Of a stretch of 64,000 nucleotides of DNA, positions 7,648 through 16,494 are shown one piece after another. The stretch lies in contig NZ_JAQBNR010000061.1 in assembly GCF_028288465.1 (NCBI RefSeq), positions 1 through 64,000 on the forward strand, written 5' to 3'. How positions within the stretch are numbered: the first letter of the stretch is position 1; every line of letters starts with the position of its first letter. This stretch comes from Ferruginibacter sp. Its GTDB lineage: Bacteria > Bacteroidota > Bacteroidia > Chitinophagales > Chitinophagaceae. Under the pieces are notes generated by a model. That model worked only from the letters and a program-made list of their open reading frames with translations, made no database searches and had not been told where the DNA came from. A program made the translations under genes and the position numbers.

Positions 7648-9480
7648 TTACTTCTTTTGTGTTTTGGCTTTTACATCCTGTACCTTTTTATTGGCATCCT
7701 GCATTGCCTGAATTCTTTCCTGCAGCTTACTTTGCTTAACCGGCTTCTTTCTGTTTTCTTCAATCTGTGCCAGTATTTTATCATGATCAATAATGTATTT
7801 CTGAATCACAATCTGCAGGATCAAAGTAATAGTATTGGAAATAGTATAATACCATGTTAGGGCCGAAGGCAGTTTATTAAAAACGCCCAGCAGCAACACG
7901 GGGAAAATATAAGGCATGTATTTCATCACAGGATTGGAATTATCCTGCATGTTAGTCATGCTATATATCGAAATCAGTAAACTGGTTATTACCGCCGTTA
8001 ATGTGAAAAGGCTCACATGATCGCCGTAGAAAGGAATATTAAAGGGGATGTTATAAATAGAATCGTATGCCGCCAAATCTTTTGCCCAAAGAAAATTTTG
8101 CCCCCGCAACGAAATGTTTGACTGGAAGAAATAATATAGCGACATAAAGATCGGAATCTGTAACACTGCTGGTAAACAACCGCCTAATGGACTTACCCCC
8201 GCCGATTTCCACAGCTTCATCTGATCCATACTAAAAGCCTGCTTATCTTCTCCATGCTTCTCTTTCAGCTTATCTATTTCCGGCTTTAGTGCTTTCATTT
8301 TTGCACCACTTACATAACTCTTATATAAAATGGGCGAAGTAAGTAAACGGATAAAAAGGGTCAGCAATAAAATTACGATTCCCATGCTGGCCACATTCTT
8401 TCTTAATATATCAAATACAGGTAATAAAACATGCCGGTTGATATATTTTACAAAAGCAAAAACACCACTTCCGTAAGGCACAATATTTTCCATTTTATTA
8501 TTGTACGCTTTTAACACATGGTAATCACTCGGGCCGTAATATAATTGTAAGGGAACGGTTGCCTGGGAACCTGAACCGATATTTATATCACAGCTGGCCA
8601 CTGTTTGCGCCAAAATATGCAGGGAAGTATCCGCCGGTACAGTCCATTTAATTTCGGCACTTTGAAATTTATTTTTGTTTACCAGGGCACTTACAAAAAA
8701 CTGTTGCTTTACAGAAAGCCAGTCAACCGGCTTTTCAAATTTCTTGTCATCGCCGCTATTACCGAGCATAGTAAAATCATAACTGCCATCTGTTAGGTAA
8801 CAAATATGGGTTTGTCCTTTTTCGTATACCTCGTCTTTTTCAATTTGATTGGTTTGCGTTTGCCATTGCAGGTTAATGGTATTTTTTGACACCAATTTTT
8901 CTGCACCGTTTAATACAATTGCAAAGTCGAGTAAATAATCATTAGCACGTAACGTATATTGATGGGTGATTTGTTTACCCGCCGAATCTTTGATACTGAA
9001 TGTGATAGTCTGGCTTTTGTCGGCGTTTTCCGTTTTAGCACCGGTTACAAAAACCAAGTCGGCAGTGTGCCCGGTTACATTTTCACCAGTATTGATATCA
9101 TAAGAAATCTTATTGAATTCGCCCTGTTGTATAATCACAGGTTTACCATCCAGTGTTTTATAATTCTTTAACTCAACTGTTTTAGGTTGTGCGCCCTTAT
9201 TGGTAAAAGTAATTTTCATCACTTCATTTTCAAGCGTGGTTTCTGCAACCGCCCCATCCTGCTGTAAACTGCCGGCGGCTTTTTCCCTGCGGGTTGAATC
9301 AAATCTCAGTGAATCCAGCTTCATCTTTGCGATATCAACCTTAGGTTTTGTTTTAGCAATTGAATCTGCCAGCCGCTGTTGCTCTGCCTGGTAAGCAGCA
9401 TTGCCTTTATTATTAAAATAAAACATGCCCATCAACAACATACCTATCAGCACAAAACCAATCACGGTATTTCTATCCAT
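7648..9480 (-). CDS. yidC: Membrane protein insertase YidC
   Basis: 610 residues from MDRNTVIGFVLI, the usual Bacteroidota YidC N-terminus; a second ATG two codons upstream (9486) is possible. Architecture: N-terminal membrane anchor (residues 5-25), large periplasmic domain to about 340, then the five-helix insertase core starting VLLPVFDIL and including LLLTLFIRLLTSPILYKSYVSGAKMKALKPEI (shown in part), the second core helix with the positively charged groove residue, and LGGCLPAVLQIPIFMSLYYF. The C-terminal tail is strongly basic (KKPVKQSKLQERIQ ... KAKTQKK), which helps ribosome contact. It inserts inner-membrane proteins alone or with SecYEG. It has a -7 box at 9505 and a terminator at 7597, so it is monocistronic. 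Confidence 0.97.
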   Translation of the reverse strand: MDRNTVIGFVLIGMLLMGMFYFNNKGNAAYQAEQQRLADSIAKTKPKVDIAKMKLDSLRFDSTRREKAAGSLQQDGAVAETTLENEVMKITFTNKGAQPKTVELKNYKTLDGKPVIIQQGEFNKISYDINTGENVTGHTADLVFVTGAKTENADKSQTITFSIKDSAGKQITHQYTLRANDYLLDFAIVLNGAEKLVSKNTINLQWQTQTNQIEKDEVYEKGQTHICYLTDGSYDFTMLGNSGDDKKFEKPVDWLSVKQQFFVSALVNKNKFQSAEIKWTVPADTSLHILAQTVASCDINIGSGSQATVPLQLYYGPSDYHVLKAYNNKMENIVPYGSGVFAFVKYINRHVLLPVFDILRKNVASMGIVILLLTLFIRLLTSPILYKSYVSGAKMKALKPEIDKLKEKHGEDKQAFSMDQMKLWKSAGVSPLGGCLPAVLQIPIFMSLYYFFQSNISLRGQNFLWAKDLAAYDSIYNIPFNIPFYGDHVSLFTLTAVITSLLISIYSMTNMQDNSNPVMKYMPYIFPVLLLGVFNKLPSALTWYYTISNTITLILQIVIQKYIIDHDKILAQIEENRKKPVKQSKLQERIQAMQDANKKVQDVKAKTQKK

Positions 9481-9504
9481 TCCCATAATATTAATTTAAG
9501 TGGG

Positions 9505-9512
9505 CAAAGGTA
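9505..9512 (-). promoter_or_regulatory. -7 promoter box of yidC (TACCTTTG)
   Basis: Perfect TAnnTTTG box on the minus strand, 24 bases before the yidC start codon. No recognisable -33 TTG at normal distance. Confidence 0.55.
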
Positions 9513-9540
9513 ATTAAAGTTTATAGTTGCCCCGTATAAA

Positions 9541-9570
9541 AAATGCCCTGTAAAAGCAGGGCATTTTTTT
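9541..9570. terminator. Intrinsic terminator of rplY
   Basis: Arms AAATGCCCTG (9541-9550) and CAGGGCATTT (9557-9566) form a perfect 10-bp stem with A and T tracts on both sides, so it works in both directions; on the minus strand it is the terminator of the L25 gene. Confidence 0.88.
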
Positions 9571-9594
9571 AATATAAAATACATTCAAATCAAC

Positions 9595-10239
9595 TTATTT
9601 TTTTGCAGCAGGTGCGGCTTTAGCAGCGGCAGCAGCAGGTGCAGCAGCCTTTGCAGGAGCGGCGCCCTTAGGAGCAGCAGCTTCTTCCTGTTTCAACTGA
9701 CGCGTCATTGTGATAGAGGCAATTGGAATACGGGGTGAGTTCATAATCTCCATATTTTCAGCCTTTACATCCTGAACGCGGATATTTTCATTTAAAGCAA
9801 GATTGGTAATATCCAGCTCAATGTTTTCGCGTAAATATTTAGGCAACAATTTAACTTTCAAACTTTTCATCTTGATAACCAGCTTACCACCCGCTTTAAC
9901 ACCTGCAGGAGCCCCGGTGAATTTAAGCGGCAATGTAACAGTAACCTTTTTATCTTCCACCAATTCCAGGAAATCTACGTGAATTAACTGGTCACTTACC
10001 TTGTCAAATTGAAGATCTTTCAATACGCACCTGTAAGGTTTTCCGTCTATTGTAGCTTCCACTACATTAAAATCAGGCGTATAAACAATGTTTTTAAACG
10101 CCGTTGCAGGAGCAGCAAAATTAATCTCCTCAGCACCTCCGTAAATTACAGCTGGCACTTTTTCCTCAAGGCGAAGCTGGCGGGTGGCTTTTTTGCCAAA
10201 TTCGGTCCTGATTTGTCCTTCGATTGTAATCGTTTTCAT
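9595..10239 (-). CDS. rplY: 50S ribosomal protein L25 (general stress protein Ctc form)
   Basis: 214 residues. The N-terminal 5S rRNA-binding L25 domain (ITIEGQIRTEFGKKATRQLR, VPAVIYGG, CVLKDLQFDKVSDQLIHVDF) is followed by the Ctc/TL5 beta domain (KVTVTLPLKFTGAPAGVKAGG ...). It ends in an Ala-, Pro- and Lys-rich tail of about 35 residues, a low-complexity extension common in Bacteroidota L25. It binds 5S rRNA in the large subunit. It is downstream of prs in the same direction, an arrangement common in bacteria, but it has its own -7 box at 10263. Confidence 0.95.
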   Translation of the reverse strand: MKTITIEGQIRTEFGKKATRQLRLEEKVPAVIYGGAEEINFAAPATAFKNIVYTPDFNVVEATIDGKPYRCVLKDLQFDKVSDQLIHVDFLELVEDKKVTVTLPLKFTGAPAGVKAGGKLVIKMKSLKVKLLPKYLRENIELDITNLALNENIRVQDVKAENMEIMNSPRIPIASITMTRQLKQEEAAAPKGAAPAKAAAPAAAAAKAAPAAKK

Positions 10240-10262
10240 TTAATGATTTTTTTAATGAGGCG

Positions 10263-10270
10263 CAAAGGTA
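10263..10270 (-). promoter_or_regulatory. -7 promoter box of rplY (TACCTTTG)
   Basis: Perfect TAnnTTTG on the minus strand, 23 bases before the L25 start codon. Confidence 0.55.
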
Positions 10271-10358
10271 AGGAAATAATGAGTATTTCGATAGTTGAAA
10301 ACGAATATTTGACATACCAGCATCTTTAAGCCATTTGAAACAACATTACCCATTATTA

Positions 10359-11315
10359 CTAGATCTTTCTATTTGCCATACGGCTGCGTAAGAAAAGACT
10401 ATTAATGCTCTTATTTTCCAATGCATTACGTATTGCAATTGCAAACAGTTCCGCTGTAGAAACTACCCTGATTTTTCCGCCAATATGTTTTACCGGAATG
10501 GTATCACAAACTACCAGTTCTTCCAGTGCACTGTTTTCAATATTTTCGTAGGCCTTCCCACTCAAAACGGGATGCGTACAAAATGCCCTTACACTGCGGG
10601 CACCCTTTTCTTTTAGCAGCCCAGCGCTTTTTGCCAGTGTGCCGCCTGTATCGCAAATATCATCCAGTAAAACAATGTCCCTGTCGGTAACATCTCCAAT
10701 TACAACCATACTGGCAATTTCATTCGCCCTTTTTCTGTGCTTGTCGCAAATCACCATTTCTGCTTCAAAATAAGTAGCCACTTCCCTGATACGGTTTGCA
10801 CTGCCTACATCCGGAGCGGCGAACGTGAGGTTTTCAAGATTTAGGCTTTCTATGTAAGGGATAAAAATGGCAGAAGAATCAAGGTGATCCACCGGAATAT
10901 CAAAATAGCCTTGAATCTGAGGAGCATGCAAGTCCATCGTAACCACACGGTCGGCGCCGGCGGCGGTTAACATATTAGCTACCAGTTTTGACCCGATAGC
11001 CACCCTTGGCCTGTCTTTCCTGTCTTGCCTGGCATAGCCATAATATGGCATTACTGCAATTACCTTATATGCGGATGCCCTTTTTGCCGCGTCAATCATC
11101 AGCAGCAATTCCATCAGGTTATCTGTTGGTGAAAAAGTACTCTGGATTAAAAACACAAATTGTCCCCGGATACTTTCCTGGAATTCTACACCTATCTCAC
11201 CATCACTAAAGCGTTGTATATTTACTTTACCTAATGGCTCGCCAAATTTGGTTGCAATGGCCTCGGCAAGATAGCGGGAACCTGTACCGGAAAAAAGTTT
11301 TGCGTTATACGACAT
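10359..11315 (-). CDS. prs: Ribose-phosphate pyrophosphokinase
   Basis: Makes 5-phosphoribosyl 1-pyrophosphate (PRPP) from ribose 5-phosphate and ATP for purine, pyrimidine, NAD, histidine and tryptophan synthesis. 318 residues, normal class I length. Seen: KLFSGTGSRYLAEAIA at the start, FSDGEIGVEF, PYYGYARQDRKDRPR (the flexible ATP loop), VDHLDSSAIF, PDVGSANRI, and the PRPP-binding loop IVLLDDICDTGGTL. A few extra residues (SLFLRSRMANRKI) end the chain. It is divergent from radC and followed by rplY. Confidence 0.97.
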   Translation of the reverse strand: MSYNAKLFSGTGSRYLAEAIATKFGEPLGKVNIQRFSDGEIGVEFQESIRGQFVFLIQSTFSPTDNLMELLLMIDAAKRASAYKVIAVMPYYGYARQDRKDRPRVAIGSKLVANMLTAAGADRVVTMDLHAPQIQGYFDIPVDHLDSSAIFIPYIESLNLENLTFAAPDVGSANRIREVATYFEAEMVICDKHRKRANEIASMVVIGDVTDRDIVLLDDICDTGGTLAKSAGLLKEKGARSVRAFCTHPVLSGKAYENIENSALEELVVCDTIPVKHIGGKIRVVSTAELFAIAIRNALENKSINSLFLRSRMANRKI

Positions 11316-11359
11316 AATGGAATGGTTGCTTGGACGATGAACGAAATATTAAGATGCTG

Positions 11360-11367
11360 CAAAACTA
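11360..11367 (-). promoter_or_regulatory. -7 promoter box of prs (TAGTTTTG)
   Basis: Perfect TAnnTTTG on the minus strand, 44 bases before the prs ATG, within the 83-base region shared with the divergent radC. Confidence 0.5.
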
Positions 11368-11398
11368 TCGTATATAAGCTGATGTTTAAATTTCTATC

Positions 11399-12100
11399 AT
11401 GGAAAATATCAACAAACCTTCCACGTCTATAAAAAACTGGGCGGTGGATGACCGGCCGAGAGAAAAATTGTCACTGAAGGGAGCTGCTGTTTTAAGCGAT
11501 TCTGAGTTACTGGCCATTTTAATAGCCAACGGCAGCAAAGAAAAATCAGCTGTACAGCTTGCAAAAGAAGTGTTGCAATTAGGTGGGCACAACCTGAACG
11601 AATTGGGTAAACTTTCCTTAAAAGAATTACAAAAAATAAAAGGGATTGGAATTGCCAAAGCCATTACCATTGCGGCTGCGCTGGAAATCGGGCGCAGACG
11701 ACATGCTTCAGCTTCGCTGGAAAAAACTGTGATCAAAACAAGCAGCGATATTGCACAATACCTTCGGGCAACCATTAAGGATTTTAGCTATGAAGTGTTT
11801 GCGGTGCTCTTTTTGAACAAGGCCAATAAAATAAATCATTTTGAAATTATAAGCCGCGGCGGGTTAACAGGCACGGTAGCCGATCCTAGAGTCATATTAA
11901 AAATAGCACTGGAGCAGGAAGCCACTTCCATCATACTTTGTCACAATCACCCTTCAGGTAATTTACGGCCGAGCAGGGCAGATGAAGAACTAACACAAAA
12001 AATTAAAACAGCTGCCCGATACCTCGATATTTTAATGATGGATCATTTGATAGTAAGCGAAGAAGGTTATTATAGTTTTGCCGATGGCGGATTGCTTTAA
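11399..12100 (+). CDS. radC: RadC family JAB-domain protein
   Basis: 233 residues. An N-terminal helix-hairpin-helix-like part (LSDSELLAILI, LSLKELQKIKGIGIAKAITI) is followed by the JAMM/MPN metalloprotease-like domain with GGLTGTVADPR, the zinc motif HNHPSGNLRPSRAD and a final DHLIVSEEGYYSF. Originally called a DNA-repair protein; the biochemical role is not settled and links to natural transformation have been proposed in other bacteria. Its stop is 13 bases from that of the convergent DUF3467 gene. The upstream -7 box is imperfect (TAAATTTC). Confidence 0.95.
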   Translation: MENINKPSTSIKNWAVDDRPREKLSLKGAAVLSDSELLAILIANGSKEKSAVQLAKEVLQLGGHNLNELGKLSLKELQKIKGIGIAKAITIAAALEIGRRRHASASLEKTVIKTSSDIAQYLRATIKDFSYEVFAVLFLNKANKINHFEIISRGGLTGTVADPRVILKIALEQEATSIILCHNHPSGNLRPSRADEELTQKIKTAARYLDILMMDHLIVSEEGYYSFADGGLL

Positions 12101-12113
12101 TATCCAACAATAG

Positions 12114-12425
12114 TTAAGCCTGAGCCGGCGGCCCTCCGAAAGTAAAGGGAATCTCAAGTGCTTCCATATCCTGTATTACACCGTTGGCTGTTTCAAACTT
12201 TTTTACATTTTCCACCATTGCCTTCATAAAACGCTTTGCGTGAAAAGGTGTTAAAATGATCCGGCTCTTGACTTTACTCTTTGGTGTACCAGGCATCACG
12301 TTTACAAAGTCTATAATAAACTCGGCATGACTGTGGGTAATAATAGCAAGATTGGCATACTGACCTTCGGACATTTCCTCTGAAATCTCTATGTTTATTT
12401 GATTGGGCACTTGTTGATCGGGCAT
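12114..12425 (-). CDS. DUF3467 domain protein
   Basis: 103 residues, cytoplasmic, acidic at the start. The chain follows the DUF3467 pattern: NQINIEISEEMSEGQYANL, then ITHSHAEFIIDFVNVMPG, and SRIILTPFHAKRFMKAMVENVKKFE. The family is found across bacteria as a small single-domain protein with no established function. It has its own -7 box (12472) and converges with radC. Confidence 0.88.
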   Translation of the reverse strand: MPDQQVPNQINIEISEEMSEGQYANLAIITHSHAEFIIDFVNVMPGTPKSKVKSRIILTPFHAKRFMKAMVENVKKFETANGVIQDMEALEIPFTFGGPPAQA

Positions 12426-12471
12426 AATAAAAATTTAAATGTGGTTATGGTGATAGTCTATAGCTGGACAA

Positions 12472-12479
12472 CAAAAGTA
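12472..12479 (-). promoter_or_regulatory. -7 promoter box of the DUF3467 gene (TACTTTTG)
   Basis: Perfect TAnnTTTG on the minus strand, 46 bases before the start codon at 12425. Confidence 0.5.
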
Positions 12480-12552
12480 GGAAATAGACCCTATAAAATT
12501 GAAATAGTTATATTTTGTAAAAACAGTACTCTGAGCAAGCCGACGTTAAATT

Positions 12553-14664
12553 TTAAAATCGATACTGCAATTGCATTTTAATTTCAGATTTTTTATTTCC
12601 CGGTATTTCATCCAGCCCGCTGCCAATGGAGGTTTTATCCCGGTAAATACTTTGCGCCCATCTTATCCAAACAGTCATTTGCTTATTTAACTCGTAATTA
12701 AAGTTGAGGTAATACCTGAAACCCTTATCATAAAATACAGGAATGGAATAACTGAACAACACATCATTTTCGTAAGCATATAAACGGCTGTCGTATCCAT
12801 CTGTTTCGAAATACTGCATGCGCATACTGGCTGAATAATTCTTTAATGCCGGTTTATAAAGAATATCTGCAAAGGTCAAAAATCCATTTTGTGCATCCTG
12901 CCCTTTTTTGTTATACCAAACCATCTCCACCCTGTTGCGAAATGTAATAGCAGGACTGATTTTATAATTAACCTGCGTTCTGAAATTTTGTTTAGGTTTA
13001 TTTATAACCGGCGAAAGCATTGATAAATCAGGATTAAAGTTTTTTGATTTGGATTCTGTGTGATATCGTACATACCATTCCAATTGTTTATTCGGTTTAT
13101 AGGTTGCCTGCAGCATGTAATCAGCACCAACCGATGGGGCATCGGTTAAATATTTAAGCCATGGAAATTTATATAAATCGGCATATGCATCAATCCGCCA
13201 AAAATTGGTTGGCCTTATGCTTATACCACCGAACATTCCCTTTTCATTTACTGGTGTTGAATTTTCTGTAAAGGCGCTGGAATATAAAGCATGGTACTTT
13301 TCCGGAATGTTTCGATATAAAAAACTCAGGTCTACATTGGCATCCACACTAATGAGCAACCCATTTACAAATGCTTTGGCAAAACTATTGCTCACCGCCG
13401 CTTCACCAAAAAAATGCATATTCCTAAAAGTATAAGCGTAATCAATACTATAATTACCCAATGTATTTCCAGATAATGCATATAAATTATAAGGCACCGC
13501 TTCCTTATTAATCGGAAGCCGGAAATGATATTGAATACCATTCACCCCCACATGAAAATTGTTTTTATTGTATGCCAGGTTACTACCAAAAGCGATTTGC
13601 TGTTGTATGTCTTTATCAGCGGTCTCACTGCTCGTCCTGTGCAAACCAGATGTTTGCAAAGAAGTAATAAATCCATCATTATTTACTGTGTCCGTAGCAA
13701 AATTGCCATCCACTTTTTTGAGTGATGCGAATACAGTCGTTTCCCAGTTTTTGCTGCCAATGGTAATGCCAACTCCACGATGAAAATTAATTTCTCCTGC
13801 AGAATTGTATGGTCTTAATACTGCGAGCTGTCTTTTAATATTCGCTATATCGGCGCTTTTTTTAAAAGCCAGGCTTTGCCATTGTGTTAAGCCCTGCCCC
13901 ATGTTAACAGTAAAATCACCCAATGCCAGTTGTTTTATAATGCCAATATTTCGTATAAACAAATGAGCTGAATAAAGATCGAATCCCTGTTTTTGAGCGC
14001 CTTTAAAAAATTGTTCTCCGGCATCCTTTTCCGCCAACAAGCCATATTGCAACAAATTTTTGTACTGGTATTTGTATCGTACAAAAACCTTTTTCGGTGA
14101 GCCCGGATAAAAATTATGTGCCGTTGGCGGACCAAGGCTGTATCCTTTCGATTTCTCTAATACCTCCGATATTCTTACCAATATTGTATTGCTTCCATTA
14201 TGCAATCTTTCTTTTAAGGAATGTACCAATATAACTTTGTTGCTAACGGTAATGAATAAACGCAGTTTTTGAATGGTGGTAATATTCCATCCTGGCACGG
14301 CCTGCAACTCATATAGATTTATAAAATTGCCTAACAGGCTTCTGTAACTGATAAGGTTTTGAATTTGCAGGGGAGATAATATCATTAGTTCTTTTAATTG
14401 TTCCGCATCAGCAGTATTCAGGTTAATTGGATCTTTTAAAAACTGTTGCATGGATTGTAAAAAAGAATCGTCTTCTGTTTCATTATCATCACTGTTTTCG
14501 GTTATGGCTTCCAGTTGTTGTTCTGCAATGGTGGAAGGTATTTCCGGCGTTTGTGCTATTAATAATTCCGGTAATAAAATGATAGTTCCCATCAACAGAG
14601 AATAACCCGCCACTTTTAAAGCAGCAGGTAAAATACATCTTCCATTTTTTTTAAGGCGTATCAT
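12553..14664 (-). CDS. Helix-hairpin-helix protein fused to a predicted outer-membrane beta-barrel
   Basis: 703 residues. A basic N-terminus and hydrophobic stretch (YSLLMGTIILLPELLIAQ) form a signal peptide. Residues about 50-70 are acidic (SDDNETEDDS). Residues about 78-125 contain a ComEA-type helix-hairpin-helix unit: INLNTADAEQLKELMILSP, then YRSLLGNFINLYELQAVPGW. The remaining 550 residues are amphipathic beta strands typical of a large barrel (VRYKYQYKNLLQYGLLAEKD, LALGDFTVNMGQGL, YKISPAITFRNRVEMVWY) and the chain ends in Phe (KMQLQYRF), as outer-membrane barrels do. HhH units usually bind DNA; here it would face the periplasm. The protein type occurs in Bacteroidota but no function is established. 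It overlaps the upstream PorV-like gene by 14 bases, so translation is probably coupled. Confidence 0.75.
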   Translation of the reverse strand: MIRLKKNGRCILPAALKVAGYSLLMGTIILLPELLIAQTPEIPSTIAEQQLEAITENSDDNETEDDSFLQSMQQFLKDPINLNTADAEQLKELMILSPLQIQNLISYRSLLGNFINLYELQAVPGWNITTIQKLRLFITVSNKVILVHSLKERLHNGSNTILVRISEVLEKSKGYSLGPPTAHNFYPGSPKKVFVRYKYQYKNLLQYGLLAEKDAGEQFFKGAQKQGFDLYSAHLFIRNIGIIKQLALGDFTVNMGQGLTQWQSLAFKKSADIANIKRQLAVLRPYNSAGEINFHRGVGITIGSKNWETTVFASLKKVDGNFATDTVNNDGFITSLQTSGLHRTSSETADKDIQQQIAFGSNLAYNKNNFHVGVNGIQYHFRLPINKEAVPYNLYALSGNTLGNYSIDYAYTFRNMHFFGEAAVSNSFAKAFVNGLLISVDANVDLSFLYRNIPEKYHALYSSAFTENSTPVNEKGMFGGISIRPTNFWRIDAYADLYKFPWLKYLTDAPSVGADYMLQATYKPNKQLEWYVRYHTESKSKNFNPDLSMLSPVINKPKQNFRTQVNYKISPAITFRNRVEMVWYNKKGQDAQNGFLTFADILYKPALKNYSASMRMQYFETDGYDSRLYAYENDVLFSYSIPVFYDKGFRYYLNFNYELNKQMTVWIRWAQSIYRDKTSIGSGLDEIPGNKKSEIKMQLQYRF

Positions 14665-15496
14665 CTGGAGCTGATTTGGATGGCTTTTCGAAATTAATAA
14701 TCAGCAACAGGCCCGGCGATATACCAAGCTGAGGGTGATAGTTACCCGTAATATCCATTCTGAAATTATTCCACCCAACACCAAAACCTGCATACCCGGC
14801 AGAAGTAGCGGTTGCAACACCAACCCTCGCAAAAAACTGTTTCATAAACTGGTATTGAACACCCGTATTGATATTGACAGGGAAATTCTCTTGTTTAACA
14901 ATTTCAGTCCCAATAAAAAAATGATCGTTCACATCATACCCCGCCCCAACTGTAACAGCACTGTTAAGCTTTTCATCGGTTTTTGAAAATTTTCCCCCGA
15001 CAGGATTGTATACATGCAGGCCAAGATTTAGCTTATCTGTGAGATGAAAAACAGTTCCTATTTCAACATTTATAACACTGGAATTTATGTAAGACGGCAC
15101 GTTGTAGTTATAGTAATTAAATTGAATGCCGATATCCAGTTTTTTGCCAACTTCCCTAGCATAGGCAAGGCCTGCCTGGCTTTCATTAAAATTTTTAAAC
15201 CCACTGTAATGAACAGCAACCCCGAAGTTACCGTTGGCCGTAGGAACCGCCACAGCAGCGGCATACAAGCTGGTAGCGGCAAGCAAAAATCTTCTTTCGC
15301 CATACACGCCTGCCGTAATGTTTTTCACCTGTGCTAAGGCAGCCTGGTTATTTATAAAAGATAAGGCATCAGCCTGGCGTGTACTATACGCCGAAAGGCC
15401 AATATAGCCGGCCGAAAGCGGTTGGCGGAAAGATTGTGACAAGCAGTGCGATATGACAAAAAGTAGCAGGGCGGCTGTACAACTATTTCTTTTCAA
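14651..15496 (-). CDS. PorV/PorQ-like outer-membrane beta-barrel protein
   Basis: 281 residues, signal peptide at the start (CTAALLLFVISHCLSQ). The only in-frame start is a TTG at 15496, preceded by a stop; without it the signal peptide would be lost, so TTG is accepted. The chain has the FadL-type PorV/PorQ layout: AGYIGLSAYSTRQADALSFINNQAALA (an N-terminal loop naming early substrate-like residues, given in part), repeated strands such as NGNFGVAVHYSGFKNFNES, LDIGIQFNYYNYNVPSY and MKQFFARVGVATATSAGYAGFGVGW. PorV and PorQ act in type IX secretion as shuttle or attachment barrels; this one is a family relative, not an assured orthologue. It leads the operon with the HhH-barrel gene. Confidence 0.75.
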   Translation of the reverse strand: MKRNSCTAALLLFVISHCLSQSFRQPLSAGYIGLSAYSTRQADALSFINNQAALAQVKNITAGVYGERRFLLAATSLYAAAVAVPTANGNFGVAVHYSGFKNFNESQAGLAYAREVGKKLDIGIQFNYYNYNVPSYINSSVINVEIGTVFHLTDKLNLGLHVYNPVGGKFSKTDEKLNSAVTVGAGYDVNDHFFIGTEIVKQENFPVNINTGVQYQFMKQFFARVGVATATSAGYAGFGVGWNNFRMDITGNYHPQLGISPGLLLIINFEKPSKSAPDDTP

Positions 15497-15540
15497 AACG
15501 TTACAGATTTAATATTAGTAATATAATAATATTTTTCCAA

Positions 15541-15573
15541 TTGAAATAGTTTTCTTAATAGTAGTTACTTTTG
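15541..15573 (+). promoter_or_regulatory. Canonical Bacteroidetes promoter of folD
   Basis: TTG at 15541-15543, 22-base spacer, and perfect -7 box TACTTTTG at 15566-15573. The box ends only 4 bases before the folD ATG, so transcription should start at or next to the start codon, giving a leaderless or near-leaderless message. Confidence 0.75.
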
Positions 15574-15577
15574 CAGC

Positions 15578-16450
15578 ATGCAAATTTTAGATGGAAAAAT
15601 TGTATCTCAGGCTGTAAAAGATGCTATTAAGATTAAAACCGATGCGGCAAAAAGCGCCGGTAAAAAAACGCCTCACCTTGCCGCCATTTTAGTGGGCAGC
15701 AATGGCGCCAGCGAAACATACGTTGCCAGTAAAGTAAAAAGTTGCGAAGAAGTAGGCTTTAAAAGTTCACTGATAAGATTGGCTGACACTATAACAGAAG
15801 CTGAGTTAATTACAGCAATTGAGGAACTAAACGCCGATTTGGATGTGGATGGTATCCTGGTACAATTGCCGTTGCCGAAGCAAATCAGCGAAGCAAAAAT
15901 CATCGGCCTTATTCATCCAGATAAAGATGTGGATGGCTTTCATCCGATGAGTATCGGTAAAATGGTACAGGGCCTGCCCACCTTTATTCCTGCTACACCT
16001 TACGGCATCTTACTGATGCTGGAACATTATAAAATTGACACCAAAGGCAAGCATGCAGTCGTTATCGGCAGAAGCAATATTGTTGGCAGACCCATCAGTA
16101 TTTTATTAAGCCGCAATGCCTACCCGGGCAATTGCACCGTAACTGTTTGTCATAGCCACACCCATAATTTAAAGGAAATTTGTTTACAGGCTGATATTAT
16201 TGTAGCCGCTCTCGGCATACCCGGTTTTTTAACGGCCGATATGGTAAAGGAAAATGCGGTGGTAGTTGACGTAGGTATCACAAGGGTAAAAGACGATACA
16301 AAAAAATCCGGCTTTGCCATTAAAGGCGATGTTGATTTTGCAAACGTAGCACCCAAATGCAGCTATATTACACCAGTACCCGGCGGCGTCGGATTAATGA
16401 CCATTGCAGCTTTGCTGATGAACACCTTCAATGCATGTGAACAAAAATAA
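15578..16450 (+). CDS. folD: Bifunctional methylenetetrahydrofolate dehydrogenase / methenyltetrahydrofolate cyclohydrolase
   Basis: Interconverts 5,10-methylene-THF and 10-formyl-THF (NADP-dependent), providing one-carbon units for purines and formyl-Met. 290 residues, normal length. Y48 and K52 form the ETYVASK catalytic pair; VDGILVQLPLPK is the second signature; PxTPYGILLML and VVIGRSNIVGRPISILL form the Rossmann NADP site; ending YITPVPGGVGLMTIAALL is the third signature. It is monocistronic and starts almost on its own promoter. The divergent PorV-like gene lies 81 bases upstream. Confidence 0.97.
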   Translation: MQILDGKIVSQAVKDAIKIKTDAAKSAGKKTPHLAAILVGSNGASETYVASKVKSCEEVGFKSSLIRLADTITEAELITAIEELNADLDVDGILVQLPLPKQISEAKIIGLIHPDKDVDGFHPMSIGKMVQGLPTFIPATPYGILLMLEHYKIDTKGKHAVVIGRSNIVGRPISILLSRNAYPGNCTVTVCHSHTHNLKEICLQADIIVAALGIPGFLTADMVKENAVVVDVGITRVKDDTKKSGFAIKGDVDFANVAPKCSYITPVPGGVGLMTIAALLMNTFNACEQK

Positions 16451-16494
16451 TTATTGTTTACCAGTAGTTGTTTTTCAATCAGCATCGTTGTGTC

